DNA from: CAZNNH01 sp964574335
GTDB lineage: Bacteria; Acidobacteriota; Vicinamibacteria; Fen-336
DNA: 23,452 bases
Reading direction: 5' to 3'
Assembly (NCBI GenBank): GCA_964574335.1
Contig: CAZNNH010000089.1
Coordinates: 1 to 23,452 of the forward strand
Position 1 is the first letter of the stretch; each line of letters starts with the position of its first letter. Below are positions 15,112 through 22,569 of this stretch, piece after piece. The position numbers and the translations under genes were made by a program. The notes under the pieces were generated by a model, which had not been told where the DNA came from, did not search any database, and saw only the letters and a list, made by a program, of their open reading frames with translations.

Positions 15112-17049
15112 TCAGCCGGGAGCGCTCGGCGGATCCGACTCTTCCAGGAAGGCTTCCACGCTGGCCAGGTCGTGGACCAGCCGGGCCGGCGGAAGGCTGT
15201 CCAGGAAGCGCTGTCCGTAGGCCTTCTCCACCAGGCGGCTGTCCAGGACCGCCAGCACGCCCCGATCGGAGGTGGACCGGATCAGGCGGCCCAGCCCCTG
15301 CTTGAGCATCAGCACCGCCACCGGCACCTGATAGTCGGCGAACGGGTTGCCGCCCTGGTTGCGCAGGCGGTCGATGCGCGCCCCCACCACCGGGTCGCCG
15401 GGCGAGGCGAACGGGAGCTTGTCGATGATCACGCAGGAGAGGGCGTCGCCTACCACGTCGACGCCCTGCCAGAAGGAGGCGGTGGCCAGCAGCACCGCCC
15501 CCGGCGTTGCGCGGAACTCTTCGAGGAGCTGTCCCTTGGGGGCCTCGCCCTGGACCAGAAGCGGGTAGGGGGTGCGGTTGGCCAGCGACTCCCCCACCGC
15601 GTTCATGTTGGCGTAGGAGGTGAAGAGGACGAAGGCGCGACCGCGGCTCCGGTCCAGGATCCCGATCACCTCCTCGGTCACCCGCTCGACGAACGCCGGC
15701 GACCGGGGATCCGGCATGCGGCGGGGGACATAGAGGACGGCCTGGCTTTCGAACTCGAACGGCGACGGCAGCAGCAGCTCGTCGGCCTCGGCCTGCTCCA
15801 GGCCGAGCCGCGCCTTCAGGTAGTCGAAGCGCGAGTCGACGGCGAGGGTGGCGGAGGTGAGCACCGCGGCCCGCATTCGATCGAAGAGGCGCTCGCGCAG
15901 CATCGGCGCCACGTCGATCGGCGTGGCCTTGAGGAAGACGCCACGGCCGCGGGTCTCGACGAAGTAGACGTGGGAGTCCTCCGCGGCGGCCAGCACGAAG
16001 GACAGCTCCTCCCGCAGCGTGGTGGCCCGTCGCGCCAACCCCTCGAGCGCCTCGCCCCGCTCGGGCTCGGCCAGGATCGCCCCGCGGAGCCCGTCCAGCC
16101 GCCGGTCGAGGGCCTCCGACTCCTCGACGATCGCCGGGTTCATCCAGCCGGGCCGCAGGCGGCTACCGGTACCGCGGCCGAGGCGCTTGAAGAAGCGCTC
16201 GGCGCGGTCCCGTACCGAGACAAGCTCGGCGCGGACGTCGCGGGCGTCGCGTCTCGCGGCCTTGAGCTCGCGCTCCACGTCGCGGCAGAGCTCCTCGATC
16301 CGGTACGACGAGACCTGGACGCCGAAGTACTGCGTCGCCACGTCCTCGAGGACGTGGGCCTCGTCGATCACCACGGTGTCGTACTCCGGGATCACCTCGC
16401 CGAAGCTGGTCTCCTTCACCTCCAGGTCGGCGCACAGCAGGTGGTGGTTCACCACCACGATGTCGGCCTCCAGGGCGCGCTGCCGCATCCGTGTGATCCA
16501 GCAAGCGTCGAACTCGGGACAGGCCTGTCCGATGCAGTTCTCGGTGGTGGCCGAGATCTCGCGCCAGAAGTCGACGCCGTCGGGGAGCTCGGGGATCTCG
16601 GCGCGGTCGCCGGTCTCGGTCCGCGGGGCCCAGGCCTCCACCGCCTTGAACAGCGGCAGCTCGTTCAGGCGGCGGAAGGTCCCGGCCTGGCCGAAGGACC
16701 GGTACCGGAGCAGGCACAGGTAGTTCCCGCGCCCCTTCATCACCGCCACCGCCAGATCACGACCGAGCGCCCGCGACAGCAGCGGGATGTCCTTGTCGAC
16801 GAGCTGCTCCTGCAGGTTCTTGGTCCCGGTGGAGACCACCACCCGCCGCTCCAGCTCGACGGCGGGGAGCAGGTAGGCCAGCGTCTTGCCGGTGCCGGTG
16901 CCGGCCTCCGCCAGCAGCAGCCCCCCGCCCCGCAGCACGCCGGCCACCGCCTCGGAGAGCCGCTGCTGCGACGGGCGCTCCTCGTAGCCGGGCAGCGCCC
17001 GGGCCAGGAGCCCCTTGGGGCCGAAGAAGGGGGGGTGAGGTCTCGTCAC
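15112..17049 (-). CDS. dinG: DinG/YoaA (XPD-like) iron-sulfur DNA helicase
   Basis: The 645-residue superfamily 2 helicase resembles E. coli YoaA/DinG (about 640-716 residues), which unwind DNA 5'-3' during damage repair. Motifs seen: EAGTGTGKT at 48-56, NHH at 201-203, VVIDEAH near 226-232, SATL in VLTSATLAVDS, and the C-terminal pair ASFWQGVDVVG and QGLGRLIRS. Four cysteines suited to a 4Fe-4S cluster are at C112, C172, C177 and C183. The C-terminus has no added domain, and the N-terminus lacks an exonuclease domain. The start is GTG 17049. It lacks a good ribosome binding site, and TAGCAT (17059-17064) lies nine bases upstream, so it may also be leaderless. It diverges from apaH across 140 bp. 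Confidence 0.93.
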   Translation of the reverse strand: MTRPHPPFFGPKGLLARALPGYEERPSQQRLSEAVAGVLRGGGLLLAEAGTGTGKTLAYLLPAVELERRVVVSTGTKNLQEQLVDKDIPLLSRALGRDLAVAVMKGRGNYLCLLRYRSFGQAGTFRRLNELPLFKAVEAWAPRTETGDRAEIPELPDGVDFWREISATTENCIGQACPEFDACWITRMRQRALEADIVVVNHHLLCADLEVKETSFGEVIPEYDTVVIDEAHVLEDVATQYFGVQVSSYRIEELCRDVERELKAARRDARDVRAELVSVRDRAERFFKRLGRGTGSRLRPGWMNPAIVEESEALDRRLDGLRGAILAEPERGEALEGLARRATTLREELSFVLAAAEDSHVYFVETRGRGVFLKATPIDVAPMLRERLFDRMRAAVLTSATLAVDSRFDYLKARLGLEQAEADELLLPSPFEFESQAVLYVPRRMPDPRSPAFVERVTEEVIGILDRSRGRAFVLFTSYANMNAVGESLANRTPYPLLVQGEAPKGQLLEEFRATPGAVLLATASFWQGVDVVGDALSCVIIDKLPFASPGDPVVGARIDRLRNQGGNPFADYQVPVAVLMLKQGLGRLIRSTSDRGVLAVLDSRLVEKAYGQRFLDSLPPARLVHDLASVEAFLEESDPPSAPG

Positions 17050-17058
17050 GAGGCAGCC

Positions 17059-17064
17059 ATGCTA
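17059..17064 (-). promoter_or_regulatory. Putative -10 box of dinG (TAGCAT)
   Basis: TAGCAT on the minus strand ends nine bases before the GTG start. TTGACC occurs at 17085-17090 but the spacer is 20 bp, longer than usual. Supported mainly by the recurrence of this box in the window. Confidence 0.3.
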
Positions 17065-17167
17065 CACCTTCATCCGGGCCGGGAGGTCAATCATCGACGT
17101 CGGCTTTGGCGGGATCCAGCTCTCGCCGCGCACCCGGTAGACCAGCCTGTGCCCAGAGTGGCAACGG

Positions 17168-17173
17168 TAGAAT
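17168..17173 (+). promoter_or_regulatory. Putative -10 box of apaH (TAGAAT)
   Basis: TAGAAT matches five of six consensus -10 bases and lies 16 bp before the apaH ATG, leaving a short leader that contains AAGGA. No clear -35 was found. Confidence 0.35.
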
Positions 17174-17189
17174 CGGAGCTCCAAGGACC

Positions 17190-18011
17190 ATGGCCCTCTA
17201 CGCGATCGGCGACATTCAAGGCTGCTTCCTCACCCTCTCGCGGCTGCTCGAGCGTATTCGCTTCGACCCCCAGCACGACCGGCTCTGGCTGGTCGGCGAC
17301 CTGGTCAACCGGGGCCCCCGATCGCTGGAGGTGCTGCGCTTGGCCTACGGCCTGGGTGAGCGGGTCACGGTGGTGCTGGGGAACCACGACCTACACCTGC
17401 TGGGCCGGGCCTTCGGCGTGCGCAAGCAGAAGCGCCGGGACACGCTGGACGACGTCCTGACCGCACCGGACCGCGCCGAGCTGGTCGAATGGCTGCGTCG
17501 GCGCCCGCTGCTCCACCGCGAGGACGGCTGGCTGATGGTCCACGCGGGCCTCCTGCCGCAGTGGACGGTGGGCTTTGCCGAGGAGCTGGCCCGCGAGCTG
17601 GAGGCGGCGCTCCGCGGCGAGTCGCCGGCGCGCACCCTGGAGATGCTCAACCAACCCGGCCCTTCCCGCTGGCGCGAGGGGCTCGACCCCCACGACCGCC
17701 TGCGCGTGGCGGCGCGCGCCTTCACCCGCATGCGGGCCCTCGACGCGGACGGCCGGGACTGCAAGGGGTTCACCGGTCCCCCCGCCGAGGCGCCTGCCGG
17801 CTGCCGGCCCTGGTTCGACGTCGCCGGCCGCCGCAGCGCCGACGTCACCATCGTCTGCGGCCACTGGGCCGCGCTCGGCCTTCACCGAACCGGCTCGGTG
17901 ATCCACCTCGACTCCGGCTGCGTCTGGGGCGGGGTGCTCACCGCCGTGCGGCTCGACGACGGCGAGGTCTTCCAGGAGGCGCTGGCGGACGGATCGCCCG
18001 CGCCGGATTGA
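17190..18011 (+). CDS. apaH: Symmetrical bis(5'-nucleosyl)-tetraphosphatase (Ap4A hydrolase)
   Basis: The 273-residue product matches ApaH (E. coli 280 residues) along its length. This calcineurin-like phosphoesterase hydrolyses Ap4A to two ADP and also removes Np4 caps from RNA. Metal-binding motifs: AIGDIQGC at 5-12, LVGDLVNRGP at 34-43, LGNHDLHLL at 63-71, and MVHAGLLPQW further on. The C-terminal signatures are AFTRMRALD, PWFDVAGRR, CGHWAALG and LDSGCVWGGVLTAVRL. The first motif has Gln where phosphoprotein phosphatases have His (GDxHG); GDIQGC is, from memory, frequent among ApaH enzymes. ATG 17190 has AAGGA just upstream. The frame is open to 17106, but that part has no family similarity. 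It converges with vapC. Confidence 0.95.
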   Translation: MALYAIGDIQGCFLTLSRLLERIRFDPQHDRLWLVGDLVNRGPRSLEVLRLAYGLGERVTVVLGNHDLHLLGRAFGVRKQKRRDTLDDVLTAPDRAELVEWLRRRPLLHREDGWLMVHAGLLPQWTVGFAEELARELEAALRGESPARTLEMLNQPGPSRWREGLDPHDRLRVAARAFTRMRALDADGRDCKGFTGPPAEAPAGCRPWFDVAGRRSADVTIVCGHWAALGLHRTGSVIHLDSGCVWGGVLTAVRLDDGEVFQEALADGSPAPD

Positions 18012-18033
18012 CTGCCGCAGATCGTCCCGGGTC

Positions 18034-18462
18034 TCAGGCCAGTGGGTTCTCCCAGCGCAGGCCGGGGAACCTCGCGAAGTCGCCGTCCGTGGAGCACAGG
18101 GTGAGGCCGTGCTCGATGGCCAAGGCTGCCAGGTGCGCGTCAGGCACGTGGCTCGCCCGGGTGGCAGCCGAGCCCAGGAACCCGTCTAGGACCTGCGCGT
18201 GCCGTTCGGTAGGAAGCGGCAGCCACACGACGGGCGACGAAAGCCACTCCCGAGCCTGCTTCCAGGCTGCGCCAACCGTCGCCGGACGCTCGAAGATGCG
18301 CGGGTTCGACACCAGACGAACGAAGCCGAGAAGGCTGTCCCACGGGAGACCGACGGGCGTGGGCCCGCTCAGCCGGCCGTCGAGCCAGGCGCGCGCGCGC
18401 GGGTGCTGGCCGAATGACGAGACATGGGCATAGACGAGCAGGTTCGAGTCCACCAGGATCAT
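18034..18462 (-). CDS. vapC: PIN-domain toxin, VapC family
   Basis: The 142-residue protein is a PIN-domain ribonuclease toxin. Acidic residues expected at the active site are D5 (ILVDSNLLVYA), D42 (LPWDSLLGFVRL, where the family usually has Glu), D108 (HVPDAHLAALAIEHG), and D126 and D128 (CSTDGDFARF). The motif LPW..LLGFVRL.SNPRIF marks a common VapC subgroup whose members cleave tRNA or rRNA. The ATG at 18462 overlaps the antitoxin stop by four bases (ATGA), the usual type II toxin-antitoxin arrangement. The antisense strand of codons 5-10 resembles a tRNA T-arm but is coding. The gene is complete and looks functional. It converges with apaH. Confidence 0.92.
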   Translation of the reverse strand: MILVDSNLLVYAHVSSFGQHPRARAWLDGRLSGPTPVGLPWDSLLGFVRLVSNPRIFERPATVGAAWKQAREWLSSPVVWLPLPTERHAQVLDGFLGSAATRASHVPDAHLAALAIEHGLTLCSTDGDFARFPGLRWENPLA

Positions 18463-18707
18463 CGGAAGGACTCGCCCTCGGCGACGGCGAGTGCCTCGGC
18501 CACGTCGTCGATCGAGCCGACCAGGCACCGGCCGAGGGAGACGCTCCGGGTGACGAACGGCCGCACGGGGGCGGGGGGTGTTACCAGCTCGCGCAAGCCC
18601 GCGCGCAAAGCGTCGTTGACCACCCGTTTCAGCGGCGCCTTGCGTGTCCGGCGCGCACGGGTCAGGAGAGCCGCCACGTCGTCGTCGAGGGTCAGCGTAG
18701 TCCTCAT
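18459..18707 (-). CDS. vapB: Ribbon-helix-helix antitoxin, VapB-like
   Basis: The 82-residue product starts MRTTLTLDDDVAALL, the classic beta strand and first helix of a ribbon-helix-helix DNA-binding domain. KAPLKRVVNDALRAGL follows as the second helix. The C-terminal half (PFVTRSVSLGRCLVGSIDDVAEALAVAEG in sense) would wrap the toxin. It should neutralise the adjacent VapC and repress the operon. An in-frame ATG four codons upstream (18719) is inside the -10 box, so ATG 18707 is chosen; this matches the family start. It has no clear ribosome binding site, and its promoter places the transcription start at the ATG. Confidence 0.9.
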   Translation of the reverse strand: MRTTLTLDDDVAALLTRARRTRKAPLKRVVNDALRAGLRELVTPPAPVRPFVTRSVSLGRCLVGSIDDVAEALAVAEGESFR

Positions 18708-18714
18708 GCACCTG

Positions 18715-18744
18715 AGCATATGGAGCGTGATGCTTTGATGTCAA
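18715..18744 (-). promoter_or_regulatory. vapBC promoter, apparently leaderless
   Basis: On the minus strand: TTGACA at 18739-18744, an 18-bp spacer, and TATGCT at 18715-18720, seven bases before the vapB ATG (18707). The start of transcription would fall on or next to the ATG. Confidence 0.6.
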
Positions 18745-18841
18745 TGACTTCGCGGACGATGGCCGATAGGCGCTCGCTCATGGTGTGAGCGGCAGTCAGG
18801 GGGTCCACGAACGACCCGGGGCCGATGGATTCTTGGACGTG

Positions 18842-18870
18842 TTGACGCGCGCCCCGGCGAGGCATAGCGT
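18842..18870 (+). promoter_or_regulatory. Promoter of the GGDEF-like gene, apparently leaderless
   Basis: TTGACG at 18842-18847, a 17-bp spacer, and TAGCGT at 18865-18870, eight bases before the ATG at 18879. No ribosome binding site is visible between the -10 and the start codon. Confidence 0.5.
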
Positions 18871-18878
18871 ACCCGCCA

Positions 18879-19976
18879 ATGTGGCAGCGGATCCGGCGCG
18901 GGGCGGGGGAGCTGTGGTCCCCCGGCGATACGCGCTTCCTCGAGGTGGAGCCGGCCGGCGAGCTGATGCGGGCCCGCCTGCGTCTCGCGGTGGCGCTGGT
19001 CGCCCTCGGCCTGGTGCTGGTCGACGTACCCGTCACCGGCCTGTCGCTGCGGGCCCTGGCGGTGGCGCTAGCCGCCATGCTGGTGGCGGTCTCGCTCCAG
19101 ATCGTCACCGCCCGCGCCTACCGTGACGGGATCGGCCTCGTCGCGACGGTCCTCGACGTCACGCTGATCTGCGCGTCCTGCCGGCTGCTCGAGGACGGCT
19201 CGGTGGAGCGGGGGCTGCTGGTGGGACTGCTGCTGGTCGCTGTGGCGGCGGCCGCGCTGCGCTGCGAGTGGCGGCTGTGCGTGGTGGGTGGGGCGCTGGC
19301 CGCCGTCGGGTACCTGGCGGTGGTGGCGCTGGGCCGGGAGGGGCTTCTCCAGCCGCGGCGCGAGCTGACCCACCTGCTGGTGCTCCTGCTCGGGGCCGGG
19401 GTGCTGGCGCAGTTGGCGGGCCGGGCTCGGGCCCTGCACCGCCTCTCGGTGGTCGACGCGGTCACCGGCGTGCTGAGCCTGAGCGCCTTCGAGCAGGCCC
19501 TGGCCAGCGAGACGGCGCGCTCCAAGCGTCACGACCACGAGCTGGTGGTGGCCCTGGTCGAGGTGGACCAACTGGAGCGCCTGCTCCGATCCTTCGGCAG
19601 CGCCCGGGCCGAGGCGGCGCTGCGCTCGGTGGGTGGGTCGCTGCGTCGATCCCTGCGCCGCAGCGACATGGTGGCCCGCTCCGGGGCGGCCGAGTTCGCC
19701 CTGCTGTTGCCCGAGACCGAGGCCGAGGCGGCCCTGCCGCGCTTCGACCAGCTCCGACTGTTGGTGGCCAGCGAGTCACGCGGGGGCACCGATCCCGAGG
19801 CCCACGCCGGTGTCACTGTCAGCATCGGGGTGGCGGGCTGGCCCGCCGACGGGGCGGAGCCGAGAGAGCTGATGGCGATGGTGCGCAGCCGCCTCGCCGA
19901 GGCGCGGGCCGCCGGGGGGGATCGGGTGGCGGGGCCTCCCGTTCTCGGCGCGACCCAATCGCCGGTCCGCCACTGA
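18879..19976 (+). CDS. Membrane protein with degenerate GGDEF domain
   Basis: The 365-residue product has six or so hydrophobic segments between residues 33 and 182, then a cytoplasmic domain from about 190 resembling a GGDEF (diguanylate cyclase) domain. The domain opens with SVVDAVTGVLSLSAFEQAL, matching D-x-x-T-G-x-x-N-R-x-x-F only in part, and ends with VTVSIGVAGWPADG. The signature loop is SGAAEF (268-273) instead of GGDEF: the residues that bind the GTP base and metal are Ala-Ala rather than Gly-Asp. Cyclase activity is therefore unlikely; it may bind a nucleotide or act as a signalling partner. There is no RxxD-type product-inhibition site that I can place with confidence. It converges with glyA, 19 bp between stops. 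Confidence 0.82.
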   Translation: MWQRIRRGAGELWSPGDTRFLEVEPAGELMRARLRLAVALVALGLVLVDVPVTGLSLRALAVALAAMLVAVSLQIVTARAYRDGIGLVATVLDVTLICASCRLLEDGSVERGLLVGLLLVAVAAAALRCEWRLCVVGGALAAVGYLAVVALGREGLLQPRRELTHLLVLLLGAGVLAQLAGRARALHRLSVVDAVTGVLSLSAFEQALASETARSKRHDHELVVALVEVDQLERLLRSFGSARAEAALRSVGGSLRRSLRRSDMVARSGAAEFALLLPETEAEAALPRFDQLRLLVASESRGGTDPEAHAGVTVSIGVAGWPADGAEPRELMAMVRSRLAEARAAGGDRVAGPPVLGATQSPVRH

Positions 19977-19995
19977 GGCGGGGCGTGGCGCCGGG

Positions 19996-21276
19996 TCAGG
20001 CCCGGGCCGCGCCCAGCAGACGGTCGTAGCTCGCGAGCCGCTGGGCGTAGAGCGGGAAGCGGTCGCAGAGCCGGGTGACGTCGCGCCTGACCGCCGCGAT
20101 CTCGGTCTCGTCGTCGACGCGGCTGAGGACGCGAGCGATCAGCCGGCCGACCTCCTCCATCTCCTTCTCCTTCATCCCCCGGGTGGTGAGGGCGGGGGTG
20201 CCGATGCGGATCCCCGAAGCGGTCATCGGCTTGTTGGTGTCGAAGGGGATGGTGTTCTTGTTGACGGTGATGCCGGCCTTGTCCAGGGCCGCCTCCGCCG
20301 CCTTGCCGGTGACGCCGCGCGAGAAGACGTCGACCAGGATCAGGTGGTTGTCGGTGCCGCCCGAGACCAGGCGCCAGCCCTCGCCGGCGATGGCCCCGGC
20401 CAGCGCCTGGGCGTTCTTGACGATCTGGCGCTGGTACTCTGCGAACTCCGGCAAGAGCGCCTCCTTGAAGGCCACCGCCTTGGCCGCGATCATGTGGACC
20501 AGCGGGCCGCCCTGGACGCCGGGGAACACCCGCCGGTCCAGGTCCTTGGCCCACTTCTCCTGGCACATCACGATCCCGCCGCGGGGCCCGCGCAGCGTCT
20601 TGTGGGTGGTGCTGGTGACGAAGTCGGCGTGGGGCACCGGGCTCGGGTGGAGCCCGACCGCGACCAGGCCGGCGATGTGGGCGATGTCGGCCATCACCAC
20701 CGCGCCGCAGGCGTCGGCCGCCTTGCGCACCGCCTCGAAGTCGATGGTCCTCGGGTAGGCCGAGGCCCCCACCACGATGATCTTGGGGCGGTGCTCCTCG
20801 GCCAGGCGAGCGAGCGCCTCGTAGTCGATGCGCTCGTCCTCCTTGCGCACTCCGTAGGCGACCACGTCGTAGAAACGCCCGGAGAAGTTGAGCGGGTGGC
20901 CGTGTGTCAGGTGGCCGCCGTGGGAGAGGTCCATGCCCATCATCCGGTCGCCGGCCTCGAGCACGGTCATGTAGACGGCGGTGTTGGCCTGGGCCCCGGC
21001 GTGGGGCTGCACGTTGGCGTGGTCGCAGCCGAAGAGCTGCTTCAGCCGACTGCGGGCCAGATCCTCGGCGACGTCGGCGAACTCGCAGCCGCCGTAGTAG
21101 CGGCGCCCGGGGTAGCCCTCGGCGTACTTGTTGGTGAAGACGGTACCCATCGCCTCCAGCACGGCTTCCGAGACGAAGTTCTCCGAGGCGATCAGCTCGA
21201 GCTGGGCCCCCTCGCGCCGGGTCTCGTTGCGGATGGCTTCGGCGATCTCGGGGTCGGTGCGGACCAGGTTCTCCAT
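19996..21276 (-). CDS. glyA: Serine hydroxymethyltransferase
   Basis: The 426-residue product matches GlyA (about 417-430 residues) throughout. This PLP enzyme interconverts serine and glycine and charges tetrahydrofolate with one-carbon units in the cytoplasm. Family marks: LIASENFVSEAVLEAMG at 28-44, NKYAEGYPGRRYYGG at 49-63, VMADIAHIAGL around 194-204, and the PLP-lysine motif TSTTHKTLRGPRGG with K226. ATG 21276 has AGAGGAAG five bases upstream. The frame is open upstream into rpiB, but the start is fixed by homology. It lies 20 bp after the rpiB stop on the same strand, so the two form an operon. Confidence 0.97.
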   Translation of the reverse strand: MENLVRTDPEIAEAIRNETRREGAQLELIASENFVSEAVLEAMGTVFTNKYAEGYPGRRYYGGCEFADVAEDLARSRLKQLFGCDHANVQPHAGAQANTAVYMTVLEAGDRMMGMDLSHGGHLTHGHPLNFSGRFYDVVAYGVRKEDERIDYEALARLAEEHRPKIIVVGASAYPRTIDFEAVRKAADACGAVVMADIAHIAGLVAVGLHPSPVPHADFVTSTTHKTLRGPRGGIVMCQEKWAKDLDRRVFPGVQGGPLVHMIAAKAVAFKEALLPEFAEYQRQIVKNAQALAGAIAGEGWRLVSGGTDNHLILVDVFSRGVTGKAAEAALDKAGITVNKNTIPFDTNKPMTASGIRIGTPALTTRGMKEKEMEEVGRLIARVLSRVDDETEIAAVRRDVTRLCDRFPLYAQRLASYDRLLGAARA

Positions 21277-21296
21277 GAGCTTCCTCTGCGCTTGGC

Positions 21297-21743
21297 TCAG
21301 CTTGCCGGCGCGGCGTCGATCTTGTCGAGACGGGTCTGGTGGCGGCCGCCTTCGAAGGGGGCCTCGAGCCAGACCTCGAGGATGCGCTCGGCGAGGGCGT
21401 GGTCGAGGGTGCGGCCGCCCAGCGCGATCACGTTGGCGTCGTTGTGCTCGCGGCACAGGCGGGCGGTCTTCTCGTCGAAGGGGAGGGCCGCCCGGACCCC
21501 GCGGTAACGGTTGGCCGCGATCACCATCCCCTGGCCGGTGCCACACACCAGGACGCCGCGATCGGCCTGGCCGCTCTGGATCCCCTGGGCCACCGCTCGG
21601 GCGAAGTCCGGGTAGTCGACGGAGTCGGGGGTGTGGGTGCCGAGATCCTGGTAGGCGACGCCCAGGCGATCGAGGGTCTTCTTGAGGCGCTCCTTGAGCT
21701 CGAAGCCGGCGTGGTCGGAGGCGATCAGCAGGGGTTTCGTCAC
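21297..21743 (-). CDS. rpiB: Ribose 5-phosphate isomerase B
   Basis: The 148-residue product matches RpiB (E. coli 149). The enzyme interconverts ribose 5-phosphate and ribulose 5-phosphate in the pentose phosphate pathway. Seen are the N-terminal IASDHAGFELKE (D10, H11), the phosphate-loop motif VCGTGQGMVIAANRYRGVRAA with the catalytic Cys near 67, and REHNDANVIALGGR. LacA/RpiB paralogues are an alternative, but the rpiB-glyA order is common in bacteria. The GTG start at 21743 has TAGAGT (21750-21755) six bases upstream and a weak GAGG. Confidence 0.95.
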   Translation of the reverse strand: MTKPLLIASDHAGFELKERLKKTLDRLGVAYQDLGTHTPDSVDYPDFARAVAQGIQSGQADRGVLVCGTGQGMVIAANRYRGVRAALPFDEKTARLCREHNDANVIALGGRTLDHALAERILEVWLEAPFEGGRHQTRLDKIDAAPAS

Positions 21744-21749
21744 GGCCTC

Positions 21750-21755
21750 ACTCTA
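21750..21755 (-). promoter_or_regulatory. Putative -10 box of rpiB-glyA (TAGAGT)
   Basis: TAGAGT on the minus strand ends six bases before the rpiB GTG. No good -35 is seen at 17-18 bp, so the call depends on the recurring box in the window. Confidence 0.3.
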
Positions 21756-21900
21756 CCAGACCTGGACCGTGCAGCTTGCGCTGTCGGAGCTCCGCCACCG
21801 TGATCCTGGCCGGGGGCTCGGGTCGCACTGCCGCCGCGGGGATCCACGAGTGCCTGACCACGGGCGTCTGGCAGCCGGACGTCCGGACGTTCCCGGCCTT

Positions 21901-21929
21901 TTGACCATGGTCATTGACCATGGTACTCT
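21901..21929 (+). promoter_or_regulatory. Promoter and tandem palindromic operators of the Phd/PIN operon
   Basis: TTGACC (21901-21906), a 17-bp spacer and TACTCT (21924-21929) form a promoter five bases before ATG 21935. Overlaid on it are two operator-like palindromes 13 bp apart: TGACCATGGTCA (21902-21913, perfect 12 bp) and TGACCATGGTAC (21915-21926, with the 8-bp palindrome ACCATGGT). They cover both the -35 and the -10, as expected for autorepression by the antitoxin. Confidence 0.7.
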
Positions 21930-21934
21930 GGGGC

Positions 21935-22177
21935 ATGGAGACGATGGCTGTCTCGAAGTTCAAGGCCACCTGCCTGGCGGTGCTGCAGCGCGTGAAGCGG
22001 ACCGGCCAGCCGGTGCTGGTCACGCGGTTCGGCAAGCCGATCGCCGAGGTCGGTCCCCCCGCCCGGACCGCGCCGAAGGACAACTGGCTCGGATGCATGA
22101 GCGGGCGCGCCGAGGTCTGCGGCGATGTAGTGGGGCCGGTCGTCGAGCCGGAAGCCTGGAACGCTGCACGGAAGTGA
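21935..22177 (+). CDS. Phd/YefM-type antitoxin
   Basis: The 80-residue product has the Phd/YefM N-terminal fold: SKFKATCLAVLQRVKRTGQPVLVTRFGKPIAEV in sense, in which A-V-S-K-F-K ... V-x-x-T-G-x-P-V-x-V-T-R-x-G-K-P-x-A-E-V is the family signature. The C-terminal part (WLGCMSGRAEVCGDVVGPVVEPEAW) is the toxin-binding tail. It should bind the palindromic operators upstream and repress its own operon. The start is placed at ATG 21935, five bases after the -10; ATG 21944, with GGAG three bases upstream, is an alternative. Its stop overlaps the toxin start by four bases (GTGA). Confidence 0.9.
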   Translation: METMAVSKFKATCLAVLQRVKRTGQPVLVTRFGKPIAEVGPPARTAPKDNWLGCMSGRAEVCGDVVGPVVEPEAWNAARK

Positions 22178-22569
22178 GGCTTCTTCTCGACACCCACGTC
22201 TGGCTCTGGAGCCTGACCGATCCGAGCCGCCTGAGCCGCCGGGCCCAGAGCGGGATCGCTCGAAGCGCACAGCAGCTCTGGCTGTCACCGATCAGCGTGT
22301 GGGAGATCCTGATGCTCGTCGAGCGCGGTCGACTGAAGCTCGACGACGATCCGAGAAGGTGGGTCAGGCAAGCTCTCGAGCTGTCGCCAGTGAAGGAAGC
22401 GCCGCTCGGCCACGAGGCGGCGATCCGAAGCCGGGAGATCCCGCTGCTGCACGAGGATCCAGCGGATCGGATGATCGTGGCGACGGCGCTGGTCCACGAG
22501 CTGACTCTGGTCACCGCCGACGAGACCCTTCTCGACGCCAAGCCCTGCCCACTCCTGTCGGCGAGGTAG
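22174..22569 (+). CDS. PIN-domain toxin, VapC family
   Basis: The 131-residue PIN-domain protein starts with RLLLDTHVWLWSL, typical of the VapC group paired with Phd-type antitoxins. Likely metal-binding residues are D6, E44 (ISVWEILML), D95 or D98 (HEDPADRMIVATA) and D116 (LVTADETLL). All expected acidic positions are filled, so an active RNase is likely. GTG 22174 overlaps the antitoxin stop, and the product length fits the family. It forms a second, unrelated PIN toxin module besides the vapBC pair at 18034-18707. Confidence 0.92.
   Translation: MRLLLDTHVWLWSLTDPSRLSRRAQSGIARSAQQLWLSPISVWEILMLVERGRLKLDDDPRRWVRQALELSPVKEAPLGHEAAIRSREIPLLHEDPADRMIVATALVHELTLVTADETLLDAKPCPLLSAR

Noticed and set aside
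14179..17460. A 1093-codon open frame on the plus strand
   Set aside because: It runs over the DUF4143 gene, antisense to dinG and into apaH; the Gly/Arg/Pro/Leu-rich translation has no domain and is a by-product of high GC content.
18440..18462. GGTTCGAGTCCACCAGG, looking like a tRNA T-arm and 3' end
   Set aside because: It is the antisense of VapC codons for VDSNLL; no acceptor or anticodon arm can be folded around it.
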